A stretch of 11,073 nt of DNA, taken from positions 1-11,073 of the forward strand of contig JBEKIF010000104.1 in the NCBI GenBank assembly GCA_050011895.1, in the 5' to 3' direction. The stretch comes from DATBGO01 sp050011895. Lineage in GTDB: Bacteria; Actinomycetota; Actinomycetes; Streptosporangiales; Streptosporangiaceae. A model generated the notes under the pieces. It was not told the DNA's origin and did no database searches. It saw only the letters and a list, made by a program, of their open reading frames with translations. The translations under genes were made by a program, and so were the position numbers. Positions within the stretch are counted from its first letter, which is position 1. Each line of letters starts with the position of its first letter. Below, one piece after another: positions 1 through 6,542 of the stretch.

Positions 1-1479
1 ACAGGGACCAGCACCGACATGGTCCGCCGTGCCCTGGTCGACACCATCGTGCGGTGGGGACTCGACGTGGCTGACCTGCGGGCCTCGTTCCAGGTTCTTG
101 CCGGCGACGTGCATCCCGCCCCGCTCGTCACCTGGGACGACTGGCGGGCGAGGTCGCGAGGGACGGACAGCGCGTGGGCCAGGCAGATCCTGGTCCTGCT
201 TGACCGGGCCGGCGTGGACATGTCGTTCGCGCTGCGGCACGGCGAGGCGATCTCACGGTTCCTCGACGGCGTCCAGTTGGTCGACGATCTGGCCGACCTG
301 CCCGAGGATCTCGGCCAGCGGACACTCACGATCCCGGCCGAGGTCCTCGACCGCTTTCCCGGTGCCGCCGAGGACCTGCCCCAGCGACGGTGGACGATGC
401 CTGTGCAAGGCGTACTGGCCCACTTGGTCAGCCTGGCCCGGCACTGGGTGGACCAGCCCAGCCTCGGCGTCGGATGGCACCCGGGGCCGGCCATCCTGTT
501 CGCGACCACGAGGCGCGTGTTCCTGGCCCGGCTCGACGCGGTCGCCGCAGCCGGGCCCGGCCTGCTGTACGCCTCACCCGAGCCTGGGCGGATCACCGGG
601 TGGCGGCTCCTCGCGCCTGCCCGGATCAGGATCGCCCTGGCCTGGAACCTGACGGCGCTCAGCGGTCCGCCTGCGGCCCGGCCCCTGCCAGCCCCGCCCA
701 GACCCGCCGGTCCGCCGCGTGGCCAGGTCCTGCCCGCACGGCTGCGCGCGGACGGCGTCCGGGCCCCCCAGATCGCCGCCGACCGGATACCGCGGCACGT
801 CGCGATCATCATGGACGGCAACGGCCGCTGGGCCCAGCAGCGCGGCCTGCCTCGTCCCGAGGGGCACCGCGCCGGGATCGAGGCCGTGCACGACGTTGTC
901 CACGGTGCCCTGGAGATCGGGCTGTCCCACCTCACCCTTTACGCCTTCTCGACCGAGAACTGGAAGCGGGACGCCGGCGAGGTCACCCGGCTGTTCGCAA
1001 TGCTCGACGAGGAACTGCGCTCGGCCCCCTACCTCGACTACGGAGTCCGGTTCCGCTGGCTGGGCTACCCTGACCGGCTGCCGTGGGAGCTTGTGCAGAC
1101 CTTGCGGCGCAACGAGACCGCCAGCCGGGACCAGCGCACCCTGACACTCACGCTGTGCGTGAACTATGGCGGCCGCGCCGAGATCCTGCACGGGGCCGCC
1201 GCAGTCGCACGCAGCGTCCTGGCGGGCGACCTCGACCCCGAGCAGATCACAGAGGGCGAGTTCGCGCGCCGCCTCCCGCTGCCCGACCTGCCCGACGTGG
1301 ACCTGCTGTGGCGGACCGGCGCCGAGCAGCGTACGTCCAACTTTCTCCCCTGGCACTCCACGTACGCCGAACTGTTCTTCACCACCAGCCTCTGGCCAGA
1401 CGTCGACCGCCGCGACCTGTGGGACGCCCTCGCCGAGTACGCGCGACGGCGACGCCGTTACGGCACGGCCACTGGCTGA
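1..1479 (+). CDS. Squalene/phytoene-synthase-like domain fused to a cis-prenyltransferase (UppS family), 5' end missing
   Basis: The frame is open from base 1; the first ATG, at 19, is probably internal because the N-terminal domain lacks its opening part. That domain (to about 670) aligns from memory with the C-terminal two thirds of squalene/phytoene synthases: a 'DTIVRWGL' helix, a TWDDW stretch, the second aspartate motif DLPED (295-309) followed by an IPAEVLDRF segment, and the final helices. A proline-rich linker (about 660-720) leads to a complete cis-prenyltransferase domain (about 785-1467). It shows the catalytic-Asp motif MDGNGRW (Asp at 814-816), FSTENW, the NYGGR segment, and RTGAEQRTSNF followed by WHSTYAELFF. 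Enzymes of this second family add isopentenyl diphosphate units with Z geometry, giving lipid carriers; the first family condenses two prenyl diphosphates head to head. A normal UppS is about 250 residues, so this is a true fusion, not a housekeeping copy. The joint product is unknown. The cis-prenyltransferase call is firm; the N-terminal call is good but incomplete. Confidence 0.88.
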   Translation, partial: TGTSTDMVRRALVDTIVRWGLDVADLRASFQVLAGDVHPAPLVTWDDWRARSRGTDSAWARQILVLLDRAGVDMSFALRHGEAISRFLDGVQLVDDLADLPEDLGQRTLTIPAEVLDRFPGAAEDLPQRRWTMPVQGVLAHLVSLARHWVDQPSLGVGWHPGPAILFATTRRVFLARLDAVAAAGPGLLYASPEPGRITGWRLLAPARIRIALAWNLTALSGPPAARPLPAPPRPAGPPRGQVLPARLRADGVRAPQIAADRIPRHVAIIMDGNGRWAQQRGLPRPEGHRAGIEAVHDVVHGALEIGLSHLTLYAFSTENWKRDAGEVTRLFAMLDEELRSAPYLDYGVRFRWLGYPDRLPWELVQTLRRNETASRDQRTLTLTLCVNYGGRAEILHGAAAVARSVLAGDLDPEQITEGEFARRLPLPDLPDVDLLWRTGAEQRTSNFLPWHSTYAELFFTTSLWPDVDRRDLWDALAEYARRRRRYGTATG

Positions 1480-1552
1480 CCTCAGCGCGAACGTTGGGGT
1501 GCCCTTGCTCATCAAGACGTTGTGGGGGGTATGTCAACTCAATTACAGTCCC

Positions 1553-2265
1553 CATCAGGAAGTTACGGGCTGCTTGTGCCGTCCACGCGCCGTCGAGGTT
1601 CGCGGTCATGCCGGCCAGGTGGACGCGGCGGGTGCCATGCTCGATGACGATCAAGGCGTAAAGGCGCCGCAGCAGCACGGTGTCCACATGGACGAAATCG
1701 GCTGCAAGGATCCTGGCGGGCCTGCGCGGCAGGAATTTTTCCAGGTTGGGCACGTGCGGCGCGGTGCTGGATCGATCCCGGCGGCGTGCGGGATCTGCCA
1801 TACCGTGGAGGCAGCGATCGGGTGGCCGAGATTGACGAGCTCGCTCTGCACGCGCCGATGGCCCCGCGCTGGGTTGCCCGCTGCGATGCGGATCACGAGC
1901 TTGCGGATCGCGGCTGCCGTGGGCGGCCGTCCGGGACGCCGCCGGTTCGTGTAGTCCCATTTGCGGTGACCAGTCGCCGGTTCCAGGCGAGCAGGGTCGC
2001 GGGGGTCACGGCGAACACCCTCGTCCCACCGGCGCCGGGGGATCGGCCGGGAGACTGCGGGGAGCCACAGCCTGTCGGCCGGCTGGTAGCGGACCCGGCT
2101 GGTGTGGCGGCGCAGTACTCCGTTCTCGTGCCGGAGCACCAGCAGTTCGGCAGCTTTGGACGCCTCACGCTGGGCAGCACCATCAGGCAGCTGAGCAGGC
2201 AACGCACGAGCCGGTAGCCGACCGAGAAGATCACTCAGGGATGATCTCAGCTCGGAAGACTCCAC
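1553..2265 (-). pseudogene. Front half of a DDE (rve-type) transposase, frameshifted and truncated
   Basis: Read on the minus strand, this resembles the common actinobacterial integrase-core transposases, in pieces. 2265-2028 gives an N-terminal segment (AAELLVLRHENGVLRR, then PADRLWLPAVSR). 2018-1961 in a second frame gives VFAVTPATLLAW. 1965-1740 returns to the first frame with the DNA-binding linker (RRPGRPPTAAAIRKL, GHRRVQSEL, ASTVWQI, GIDPAPRR). 1738-1553 in the third frame holds the start of the catalytic core, with the first Asp in ADFVHVD (1697-1699) and IEHGTRRVHLAG. Homology stops after ARNFLM at 1553, before the second Asp and the Glu. At least three frameshifts plus truncation mean it is dead. 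The in-frame GTG at 2263-2265 is only nominal; homology may reach about 2290. Bases 1480-1552, between this and the prenyl enzyme gene, show nothing recognisable. Confidence 0.85.
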
Positions 2266-2341
2266 CAGCCAGGCCAGATCGAGTAACCGAGGCCTACATG
2301 GTCGGCACGCTACTGAACAGCGCGGCGAAGTCGATCGCGAG

Positions 2342-2584
2342 CCCCGCCGCCTTGCTGATGGCCTCCTCGACCACCTGGTCGGCGTTGCACTCCTATTCTT
2401 CGGCCTGTTGGCAGCTTGCCCAGCGTCTATCTACCGCACATTCAGCCGGCAACGTCCCACTGCGGTCAACCTGGGGGTGCTGCTGGCGGGTCAGGGGGAC
2501 GCGGACGGCGCGAAGGCGGCCTACCAGCAGGCCATCGACTCCGGGCACGCCGACCAGGCGCGGATGGCCGCATTCAACCTGAGG
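2342..2584 (+). pseudogene. TPR-protein fragment
   Basis: An open frame without a good start encodes a hydrophobic stretch (about 2375-2434, LVGVALLFFGLLAAC) and then one clear tetratricopeptide-like unit at about 2462-2584 (AVNLGVLLAGQGDADGAKAAYQQAI in outline, with the usual small residues and a GHADQA turn). Such units occur in long tandem arrays in actinobacterial TPR proteins; only one is left here. The frame then runs directly into unrelated SDR-type sequence, so this is a scrap joined by rearrangement. Whether the hydrophobic part belongs to the same ancestor is unknown. Confidence 0.5.
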
Positions 2585-3122
2585 GTGCGTTATCTTGTCG
2601 GCTGCGCGGCGCTGCCACCCGACGTCGGCCGCCGCTTCGCCATCGGCGGTCAGGATGTCCTCACCTACGCGGAGATGATGCGCCGGTACTCCGGTGTGGC
2701 CGGGCTGCGGCCGCGCGTACTTCTTCCGGTGCCGCTGCTCACGCCTCGGCTCTCCTCGCTGGGGGTCGGGCTGGTGACGCCGGTGCCGGCCGGGCCTGGC
2801 CAGGCCGCTGGTTGAATCGCTCAGGAATGAGGTCGTCTCCTCCGAGCGCGACATCGCCGGGTACGTCCCGGACCTGCCCGAGGGCCTGCTGCCCGTTGAC
2901 CGTGCCATCGCTCTGGCCCTGCGGCACACCCGCGAGGGCGCAGTGTCCACCCGCTGGTCATCTGCCGGTACACCCGGCGCTCCCAGCGACCCGCTGCCCA
3001 GCGACCCGTCGTGGGCCGGCGGCTCGCTTTATGTGGACGCGCGCATCAGCGTCGTCCGCGCTTCGCCGGCGGCACTGTGGCGGGTTATCGAGGGCATCGG
3101 CGGTGAGGCCGGGTGGTATTCG
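2585..3122 (+). pseudogene. Fragment of an SDR (NAD(P)-binding)/DUF2867 fusion protein
   Basis: 2585-2800 encodes a middle segment typical of NAD(P)-binding epimerase-like proteins that carry a C-terminal DUF2867 domain: YLVGCAALPPDV, then FAIGGQDVLTYAEMMRRY, LRPRVLLPVPLLTPRLSSL and VGLVTPVPAG. A frameshift near 2796-2800 moves the continuation into the third frame: LARPLVESLRNEVV, GYVPDLPEGLLPVDRA, then the DUF2867 opening with TRWSSAG, PSDPLPSDPSWAGGSLYVD and ALWRVIEGIGGEAGWYS, ending at 3122. The NAD-binding N-terminus and most of DUF2867 are missing, and the left edge is fused to a TPR scrap. It is a non-functional remnant. Bases 3123-3245, which follow, have no recognised origin. Confidence 0.75.
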
Positions 3123-3245
3123 GGTGAGGAAAGGGGCCGCTGCGGGGGCGGCTTCCCGCCGGTATCAAGGGGGTGCTGGGTCGTGATGCTGGGCGAATCC
3201 GCGGATTCACCGCACCGTGAGCTGCGCTCCGGGTCGAGCCGTGCG

Positions 3246-3437
3246 CTGAGGGCCGAGGTGGGTGACATGCTGATCACCGGCGCCGGCGGCCTGGCCGGAA
3301 TCCCGCCTCGGCGAGATCGTCGCGGTGACTGGCCCAGACGGATCGCCTCCGTGCCGGGTGCGCTGGCTGGCTGGGAATACGAGTCGGTGATCTTCCCCGG
3401 GCCGGGTGCTCGGGCCGGAAAGGGTCACTGGGCTTGA
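3246..3437 (+). pseudogene. DUF1918 gene with two frameshifts
   Basis: DUF1918 proteins are short actinobacterial proteins of about 60-70 residues and unknown role. The family pattern opens with an xAxVGDxL element, continues with R-x-GEI-x-x-V-x-GPDG-x-PP-x-x-VRW, and ends in ES(V/L)-x-FPGP. Here the three parts sit in different frames. 3246-3300 gives RAEVGDMLI. 3304-3370 in another frame gives RLGEIVAVTGPDGSPPCRVRW. About 3372-3437 in the first frame gives YESVIFPGPGARA and a TGA stop. The order and spacing fit one ancestral gene hit by two compensating indels. An intact product is not expected. In many actinomycetes DUF1918 genes occur near universal-stress and Hsp20 genes, which fits the intact hsp20 just downstream. 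Confidence 0.65.
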
Positions 3438-3479
3438 ATGCTGGGCCACCGGCGCCGGGTGGTCTGCCGCCTGGTCACT

Positions 3480-3638
3480 CGCCGGTGCGAGACCTGCCAC
3501 AATCAGCATCGGCCTCACCGCTCCGTGCACGCAGCCGCGCTGCTGAACCGCTACCCCAGCCGGTCGCTCTCGGCCGGTACCGCGTCCGGAACAGATTCAC
3601 GCCGTGGCACGATCGGCGGATACCGCATGGTTGCATGA
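3480..3638 (+). pseudogene. C-terminal remnant of a second integrase-core transposase
   Basis: The end of another transposase, on the plus strand. One frame gives NQHRPHRSVHAAALL (from 3501), the 'HYNQHRPHRSL' signature that follows the catalytic Glu in many rve transposases. A shifted frame gives EPLPQPVALGRYRVR, and the first frame returns with GTIGGYRMVA and a TGA at 3636-3638, matching the usual 'GGLIxEYRLVA' end. Two frameshifts, and no catalytic core upstream. It differs from the minus-strand transposase pieces, so it records a separate insertion. Bases 3639-3766, after it, contain only the upstream region of hsp20. Confidence 0.65.
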
Positions 3639-3766
3639 CGTGGACGGGGTTTTCGGCACGCCAGGTTCCCAGGGTCTAGGGTCACGGGCATGCGGGTATT
3701 CCGCCCTCTGGGCCGTGCGGGGGGTATCTGATTGGATCATGTGGCAACTGTGAGAGGAGTGATGTC

Positions 3767-4201
3767 ATGGCCAAGCTGCCGCGCCCTCAGGCACCTGCCG
3801 TGGTCCAGGCCATGTTCCCGGATCTGTTCGAATGGCTGGAGTCGCCATGGACGGTCCCGTTGCCGTTTACGGCGGCCCAGACGTTCCGGGTCGAGGAAGT
3901 GGCCCGGGATGACCGTTATGTAATCCGGGCCGAGCTTCCCGGCCTGGACCCGGAGACGGACATCGAGGTCACCGTCAGCGGCAGGGTCGTGACGATTCAT
4001 GCCAAGCGTCGCCAGGAAGACAAGGACCCGTATCGCTCAGAATTCCGTTACGGTTCGGTCACCCGGTGGGTCAGGCTTCCGGCCAAGGTGGACGCAACGG
4101 ACGTCACCGCCCGCTACGAGAAGGGAATCCTTGAGGTCAGTGTCCCGGTGGGCGAGGCGAAGCCGGAAGGCGGCCGGGTCGCGATCGAGAAGGCCGATTG
4201 A
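3767..4201 (+). CDS. hsp20: Small heat-shock protein, Hsp20/alpha-crystallin family (HspX-like)
   Basis: A complete 144-residue protein, the same length as M. tuberculosis HspX (Acr). It acts as an ATP-independent holdase that binds unfolding proteins in the cytoplasm as large oligomers. The short N-terminal arm has the MFPDLFEWLESPW hydrophobic segment. The alpha-crystallin domain runs from about residue 43 to 137, with YVIRAELPGLDPETDIEV, SEFRYGS and the signature YEKGILEVSVPV. The short tail ends in RVAIEKAD. The start is set by AGGAG at 3755-3759, 7 bases before ATG. It stands alone: remnants lie on both sides, and the next gene on the same strand starts 415 bp later. No HAIR (HspR), CIRCE or convincing DosR box was found upstream, so regulation is not visible. 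It is the only intact gene in about 3 kb of decay. Confidence 0.93.
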   Translation: MAKLPRPQAPAVVQAMFPDLFEWLESPWTVPLPFTAAQTFRVEEVARDDRYVIRAELPGLDPETDIEVTVSGRVVTIHAKRRQEDKDPYRSEFRYGSVTRWVRLPAKVDATDVTARYEKGILEVSVPVGEAKPEGGRVAIEKAD

Positions 4202-4252
4202 CGTCTGGGCACTAGCAGCCGGGACGGCGGAACGGCTGGCCGTGCCCTGTGC

Positions 4253-4506
4253 GAACGGATATTCGATGGGGGCAGTGACGTTTTCGGCGGATCCGGTGCT
4301 GGGCGGGGTTGATCTGGGGTGGCGGGCGTCGGTCTGAGCGGGTGCGAGCTGGCCGAGGGCCCGGTGGTGCCGGGCGGTGTTGTGGTGCTGCAGGTATTCA
4401 CGTAGCGCCTGGCGCAGGTGGTGCTCACTGACGATCGGCAGCTGGCCGGAGAGCTCGCGGCGCGAGTGCCTGTCATCGGTTCGCAGATGGCGTTCGTTTT
4501 GGGCGC
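4253..4506 (-). pseudogene. Rear half of a DDE transposase, frameshifted
   Basis: Minus-strand reading from about 4506: NAICEPMTGT contains the catalytic Glu of the DDE triad (4480-4482). After a frameshift near 4464 come RREL, PIVSEHHLRQALREYLQHHNTA and RHHRALGQLAPAQTDA. Near 4320-4280 a third frame gives PQINPAQHRIRRK, and the second frame resumes with VTAPIEYPF near 4255. This is the usual end of the same transposase type whose front half lies at 1553-2265. No N-terminal part lies upstream (4507-4616). Several frameshifts make it inactive. Confidence 0.75.
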
Positions 4507-4512
4507 CAGCAG

Positions 4513-4564
4513 CCGTCTCCGCACCGTCTCGCCCGCGCCGCCTCCGCCGCCCGTCTCCGCACCG
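4513..4564. repeat. 14-bp direct repeat beside the transposase remnant
   Basis: CCGTCTCCGCACCG occurs at 4513-4526 and again, identically, at 4551-4564, 38 bp start to start. It begins a few bases outside the point where transposase homology stops, so it could mark a deletion or insertion scar. The GC-rich context makes chance duplication possible. Confidence 0.6.
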
Positions 4565-4604
4565 GCTCACCCTTGAGGGGTGGTCCAGGCCCGCATACCG
4601 CAGC

Positions 4605-4619
4605 GATACTTATCTTGTG
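4605..4619 (+). promoter_or_regulatory. Putative leaderless promoter (-10) of the repeat-protein gene
   Basis: GATACT at 4605-4610 matches TATAAT at four of six bases and lies six bases before the GTG at 4617. The GTG would then itself be the transcription start. No Shine-Dalgarno sequence precedes the GTG. A weak -35 candidate, TGGTCC, is at 4581-4586 (18-bp spacer). Inference from spacing only. Confidence 0.35.
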
Positions 4620-5045
4620 GACCAGTTGGGGCGTCGGCGCCCGGTGAACGGCCGGCTGGGGCCGAGCGTGGAGGCGTTGGCCCAGGCCGTCGTGGAGCGT
4701 GCGGTCGAGCTTGTGGTTTCCGCGCTGGATGTGAATGCGCTGCTGGACGAGATCGATCTGAACGCCGTGCTGGACCAGGTCGACATCAACCGGGTACTGG
4801 ACCGGATCGACCTGAATGGCATCGTCGAGCGCATCGACATCGACGCGCTGGTCGAGCAGACCGACCTCGGTGGCATCATCGCCAGCTCCACCAGCGGGGT
4901 CGCGAGCGATGCGCTCGACGTGGTCCGCAGCCAGACCGTCGGGCTGGATGAGTTCATCGCCCGCTGGATAGGGCGGCTCCGCCGCCGCCCATACACCGGC
5001 CCGTCCGGCCCGCCTGACGGGCTGCGGGCCACGGCAGGGCCATGA
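4617..5045 (+). CDS. Small protein with six 9-residue repeats, partner of an RDD membrane protein
   Basis: A 142-residue soluble-looking protein. I chose the GTG at 4617 because recognisable coding character begins there and a -10-like box sits at leaderless distance; upstream frame lies in decayed transposase DNA. Residues 18-37 form a helix-like hydrophobic/charged stretch. Residues 38-91 are six units of nine residues with the pattern D-h-N-x-h-h-D/E-x-h (DVNALLDEI, DLNAVLDQV, DINRVLDRI and so on, fading in the last unit). A segment around ASSTSGVASDALDVVRSQTVGLDEF and a basic, proline-rich tail follow. From memory, similar repeats form the N-terminal region of single-chain RDD proteins in other actinobacteria. 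Here the stop overlaps the start of the RDD gene (ATGA at 5042-5045), implying translational coupling and a shared task at the membrane. Molecular function is unknown. Confidence 0.8.
   Translation: MDQLGRRRPVNGRLGPSVEALAQAVVERAVELVVSALDVNALLDEIDLNAVLDQVDINRVLDRIDLNGIVERIDIDALVEQTDLGGIIASSTSGVASDALDVVRSQTVGLDEFIARWIGRLRRRPYTGPSGPPDGLRATAGP
4728..4889 (+). repeat. Coding tandem repeat, six units of 27 bp
   Basis: Six contiguous 27-bp units encode the nonapeptide repeats of the gene at 4617. The protein pattern is kept better than the DNA: Asp at unit position 1, hydrophobic at 2, 5, 6 and mostly 9, and Asn at 3 in four units. That suggests old duplication under protein-level selection rather than recent slippage. 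Confidence 0.75.
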
Positions 5046-5566
5046 CTGCGCGCGCGGGCGAGGCCAGGCCCTCCGGGCCCCTGGTCATCCGGGAGAGCCT
5101 GCAAGGGAAGTACGCGGGTTTCGCGTCGCGTTTTACCGCTTTCGCTGTGGACGTGGGGGTCAGTCTCGGCGTGTTCATGCTCGCCCTTGCCGCCGTCTCG
5201 TTCGCGGCGAGGGTGCTGACCGGCAAGGACATCGCCTGGAACAGGGGCGACATCTGGGTGGTCATCGCGTATGCGGTCTGGGGGTTCATCTACTTCGCCT
5301 ATTCCTGGGCCGCGAGCGGCAGGACCGCCGGCATGGCGCTGTTCGGCGTGCGGGTCGTGCGAGACGATGGCACCGATGCAAGCGGGCGCCGGGCGGTCGT
5401 GCGCACGCTGGCACTGCCGTTGAGCTTCCTGTTCCTGGGCCTGGGGTTCGCCGGCATCCTGCTGGGCGGCCGGCGCCGGGCACTGCATGACGTCATCGCC
5501 GGGACGGCGGTCATCTACTCCTGGGACGCGCGGGCGGCGCGGCTGCGGTTCCTGTCCCGGGGCTGA
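5042..5566 (+). CDS. RDD-family integral membrane protein
   Basis: A 174-residue protein named for its conserved Arg and two Asp: here Arg30 (ASRFTAF), Asp37 (AVDVGVS) and Asp150 (RALHDVIAGT). Three hydrophobic segments, at about residues 33-57, 71-90 and 122-142, are likely membrane helices. The GRTAGMALFGVRVVRDDG loop between helices two and three is typical of the family. The ATG at 5042 overlaps the TGA of the repeat-protein gene by the ATGA arrangement, so translation is probably coupled; the start is supported by this overlap rather than by a strong Shine-Dalgarno site. RDD proteins are mostly uncharacterised; some have been linked to ion transport or sodium/osmotic tolerance. With the upstream repeat protein it probably forms one functional unit, since the two regions are joined in some relatives (recalled, not checked). 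Confidence 0.85.
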   Translation: MTARAGEARPSGPLVIRESLQGKYAGFASRFTAFAVDVGVSLGVFMLALAAVSFAARVLTGKDIAWNRGDIWVVIAYAVWGFIYFAYSWAASGRTAGMALFGVRVVRDDGTDASGRRAVVRTLALPLSFLFLGLGFAGILLGGRRRALHDVIAGTAVIYSWDARAARLRFLSRG

Positions 5567-5857
5567 TCCCGCTGCAGCATCCTGCGGGTGCCGGTTCTTA
5601 ATCCGGCCTGGTCAGGCGGCGTGCCGTACTCGTGAAGGGTTCCGGCTAGCCGGTCTTGCCGGCGGATCTGCATGCGCGTGATCTGGCCTGGTTCCTAGCA
5701 CCACCGGCCGGAGCCGAACAGCAGCTCGGAGAGATGCAGTCACGGTTGCTGTCTGTAACGCAGTGTTACGGCATCCGAGCGATCCCGAGGTAGTCGGCGG
5801 CGCATAACGAACTCTGAGCGCATTCAAGCCGTTCTGTGGCGAGCGGCGGCGTGCAGA
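5567..5857. other. Intergenic region between convergent genes, no gene seen
   Basis: No frame here looks coding. It separates the 3' ends of the RDD gene and the minus-strand tetR gene. A weak stem, CCCGC at 5568-5572 with GCGGG at 5584-5588 (11-base loop), starts two bases after the RDD stop and could help termination, though it has no T-tract. TAACGCAGTGTTA at 5756-5768 is an imperfect palindrome (TAAC/GTTA ends) that could be a protein binding site or chance. Confidence 0.5.
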
Positions 5858-6523
5858 TCATTCGTTTCTGGCTTTAGCGCCAGCGGTGCTATCGAGCACA
5901 ACGCCCGGGTGACCGGCGGAGCCTTGTCTTGTGAGTGCATCCAGGGCACCGACGTGCGCCTGCACGTTGGCGTCTCCTGCCAGTGCCCGCTGGGCGACGA
6001 ACCCCAGGGTTATCGACTGGAGCAGCTGCGCTACCCCCTCAGGGTCGGCGCCTGGGTCGAACGTCCCGGCCGCCTGCCACCGTCGCACCGTGTCAGCGAA
6101 CAGTTCGCGCTGACTGCGGTAGCCGGCGCCGATGGTCGCCTTGAGTCCAGGGTCGCTCTGGGAGTGGCTCCAGCCGTGCAGGGCGACGAGCAGGCGATCG
6201 ATGCCGTCATGCTTGTCCTGGCCGAAGTCCGCGACGGCGCGCAGTAGCTGCCCTATGAACTCGGGCGGCGGCGACGGCCACGGATTCTTGAGGACCGGGG
6301 CGAGCTGCCGGCCCATCGCGGCCGTCCCGTCGGTCACGACGGCGCTGATGATCTCGTCTTTGCCCTTGAAGTAGCCGTAGACGGCGCCGGTCGACAGGCC
6401 GGAGCGGACGATGATCATCTCCATCGACACGGCTTCGAGGCCGTGTTCTTGCAGGCAGGCGCGCGCCGCCTCGAGGATTTGCTCGCGCCGGGCTTCCCGG
6501 CGCTCGGCGGTGATCCGGGGCAT
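5858..6523 (-). CDS. TetR-family transcriptional repressor
   Basis: A 221-residue protein of the usual TetR length. The N-terminal DNA-binding domain covers about residues 9-55: REQILEAARACLQEHGLEAV, then the helix-turn-helix with SMEMIIVRSGLSTGAVYGYFKGKDEII (two pieces of one continuous motif, residues 33-59). The C-terminal part, about 60-200, is the variable ligand-binding and dimerisation domain, with a tail rich in small residues. The start ATG (6521-6523) directly precedes the conserved N-terminus; a TAGGCT box six bases upstream suggests a leaderless transcript. It is divergent from the MFS exporter gene, with 103 bp between the start codons. The operators there indicate that it represses the exporter/CoA-transferase operon and probably itself, and is released by a small molecule, perhaps the exported one. 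The ligand cannot be read from the sequence. Confidence 0.92.
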   Translation of the reverse strand: MPRITAERREARREQILEAARACLQEHGLEAVSMEMIIVRSGLSTGAVYGYFKGKDEIISAVVTDGTAAMGRQLAPVLKNPWPSPPPEFIGQLLRAVADFGQDKHDGIDRLLVALHGWSHSQSDPGLKATIGAGYRSQRELFADTVRRWQAAGTFDPGADPEGVAQLLQSITLGFVAQRALAGDANVQAHVGALDALTRQGSAGHPGVVLDSTAGAKARNE

Positions 6524-6529
6524 GACGCC

Positions 6530-6535
6530 AGCCTA
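6530..6535 (-). promoter_or_regulatory. Putative -10 of tetR (leaderless)
   Basis: On the minus strand TAGGCT (6535 down to 6530) fits TANNNT and is followed by six bases and the ATG. There is no Shine-Dalgarno site between. The upstream operator at 6543-6562 would cover the -35 side, consistent with autorepression. Confidence 0.4.
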
Positions 6536-6542
6536 CCACAAA

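Noticed and set aside
574..1515. Long minus-strand open frame (313 codons) opposite the prenyl enzyme gene
   Set aside because: It mirrors a gene with clear cis-prenyltransferase motifs; its own protein shows no family pattern and is a product of high GC.
2296..2400. Short minus-strand frame (about 30 codons) ending in SSVPTM and stop
   Set aside because: It looks mildly protein-like, but it is too short and no family is recognised; the plus strand there is part of the TPR scrap frame.
3639..3766. Heat-shock or dormancy operator upstream of hsp20 (HAIR, CIRCE or DosR box)
   Set aside because: Only partial GGG/CCC patterns are seen; none matches a known consensus well enough to report.
4610..5488. 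Minus-strand open frame opposite the repeat-protein and RDD genes
   Set aside because: The plus strand has the repeat pattern, RDD residues and coupled overlap; the minus frame is low-complexity antisense.
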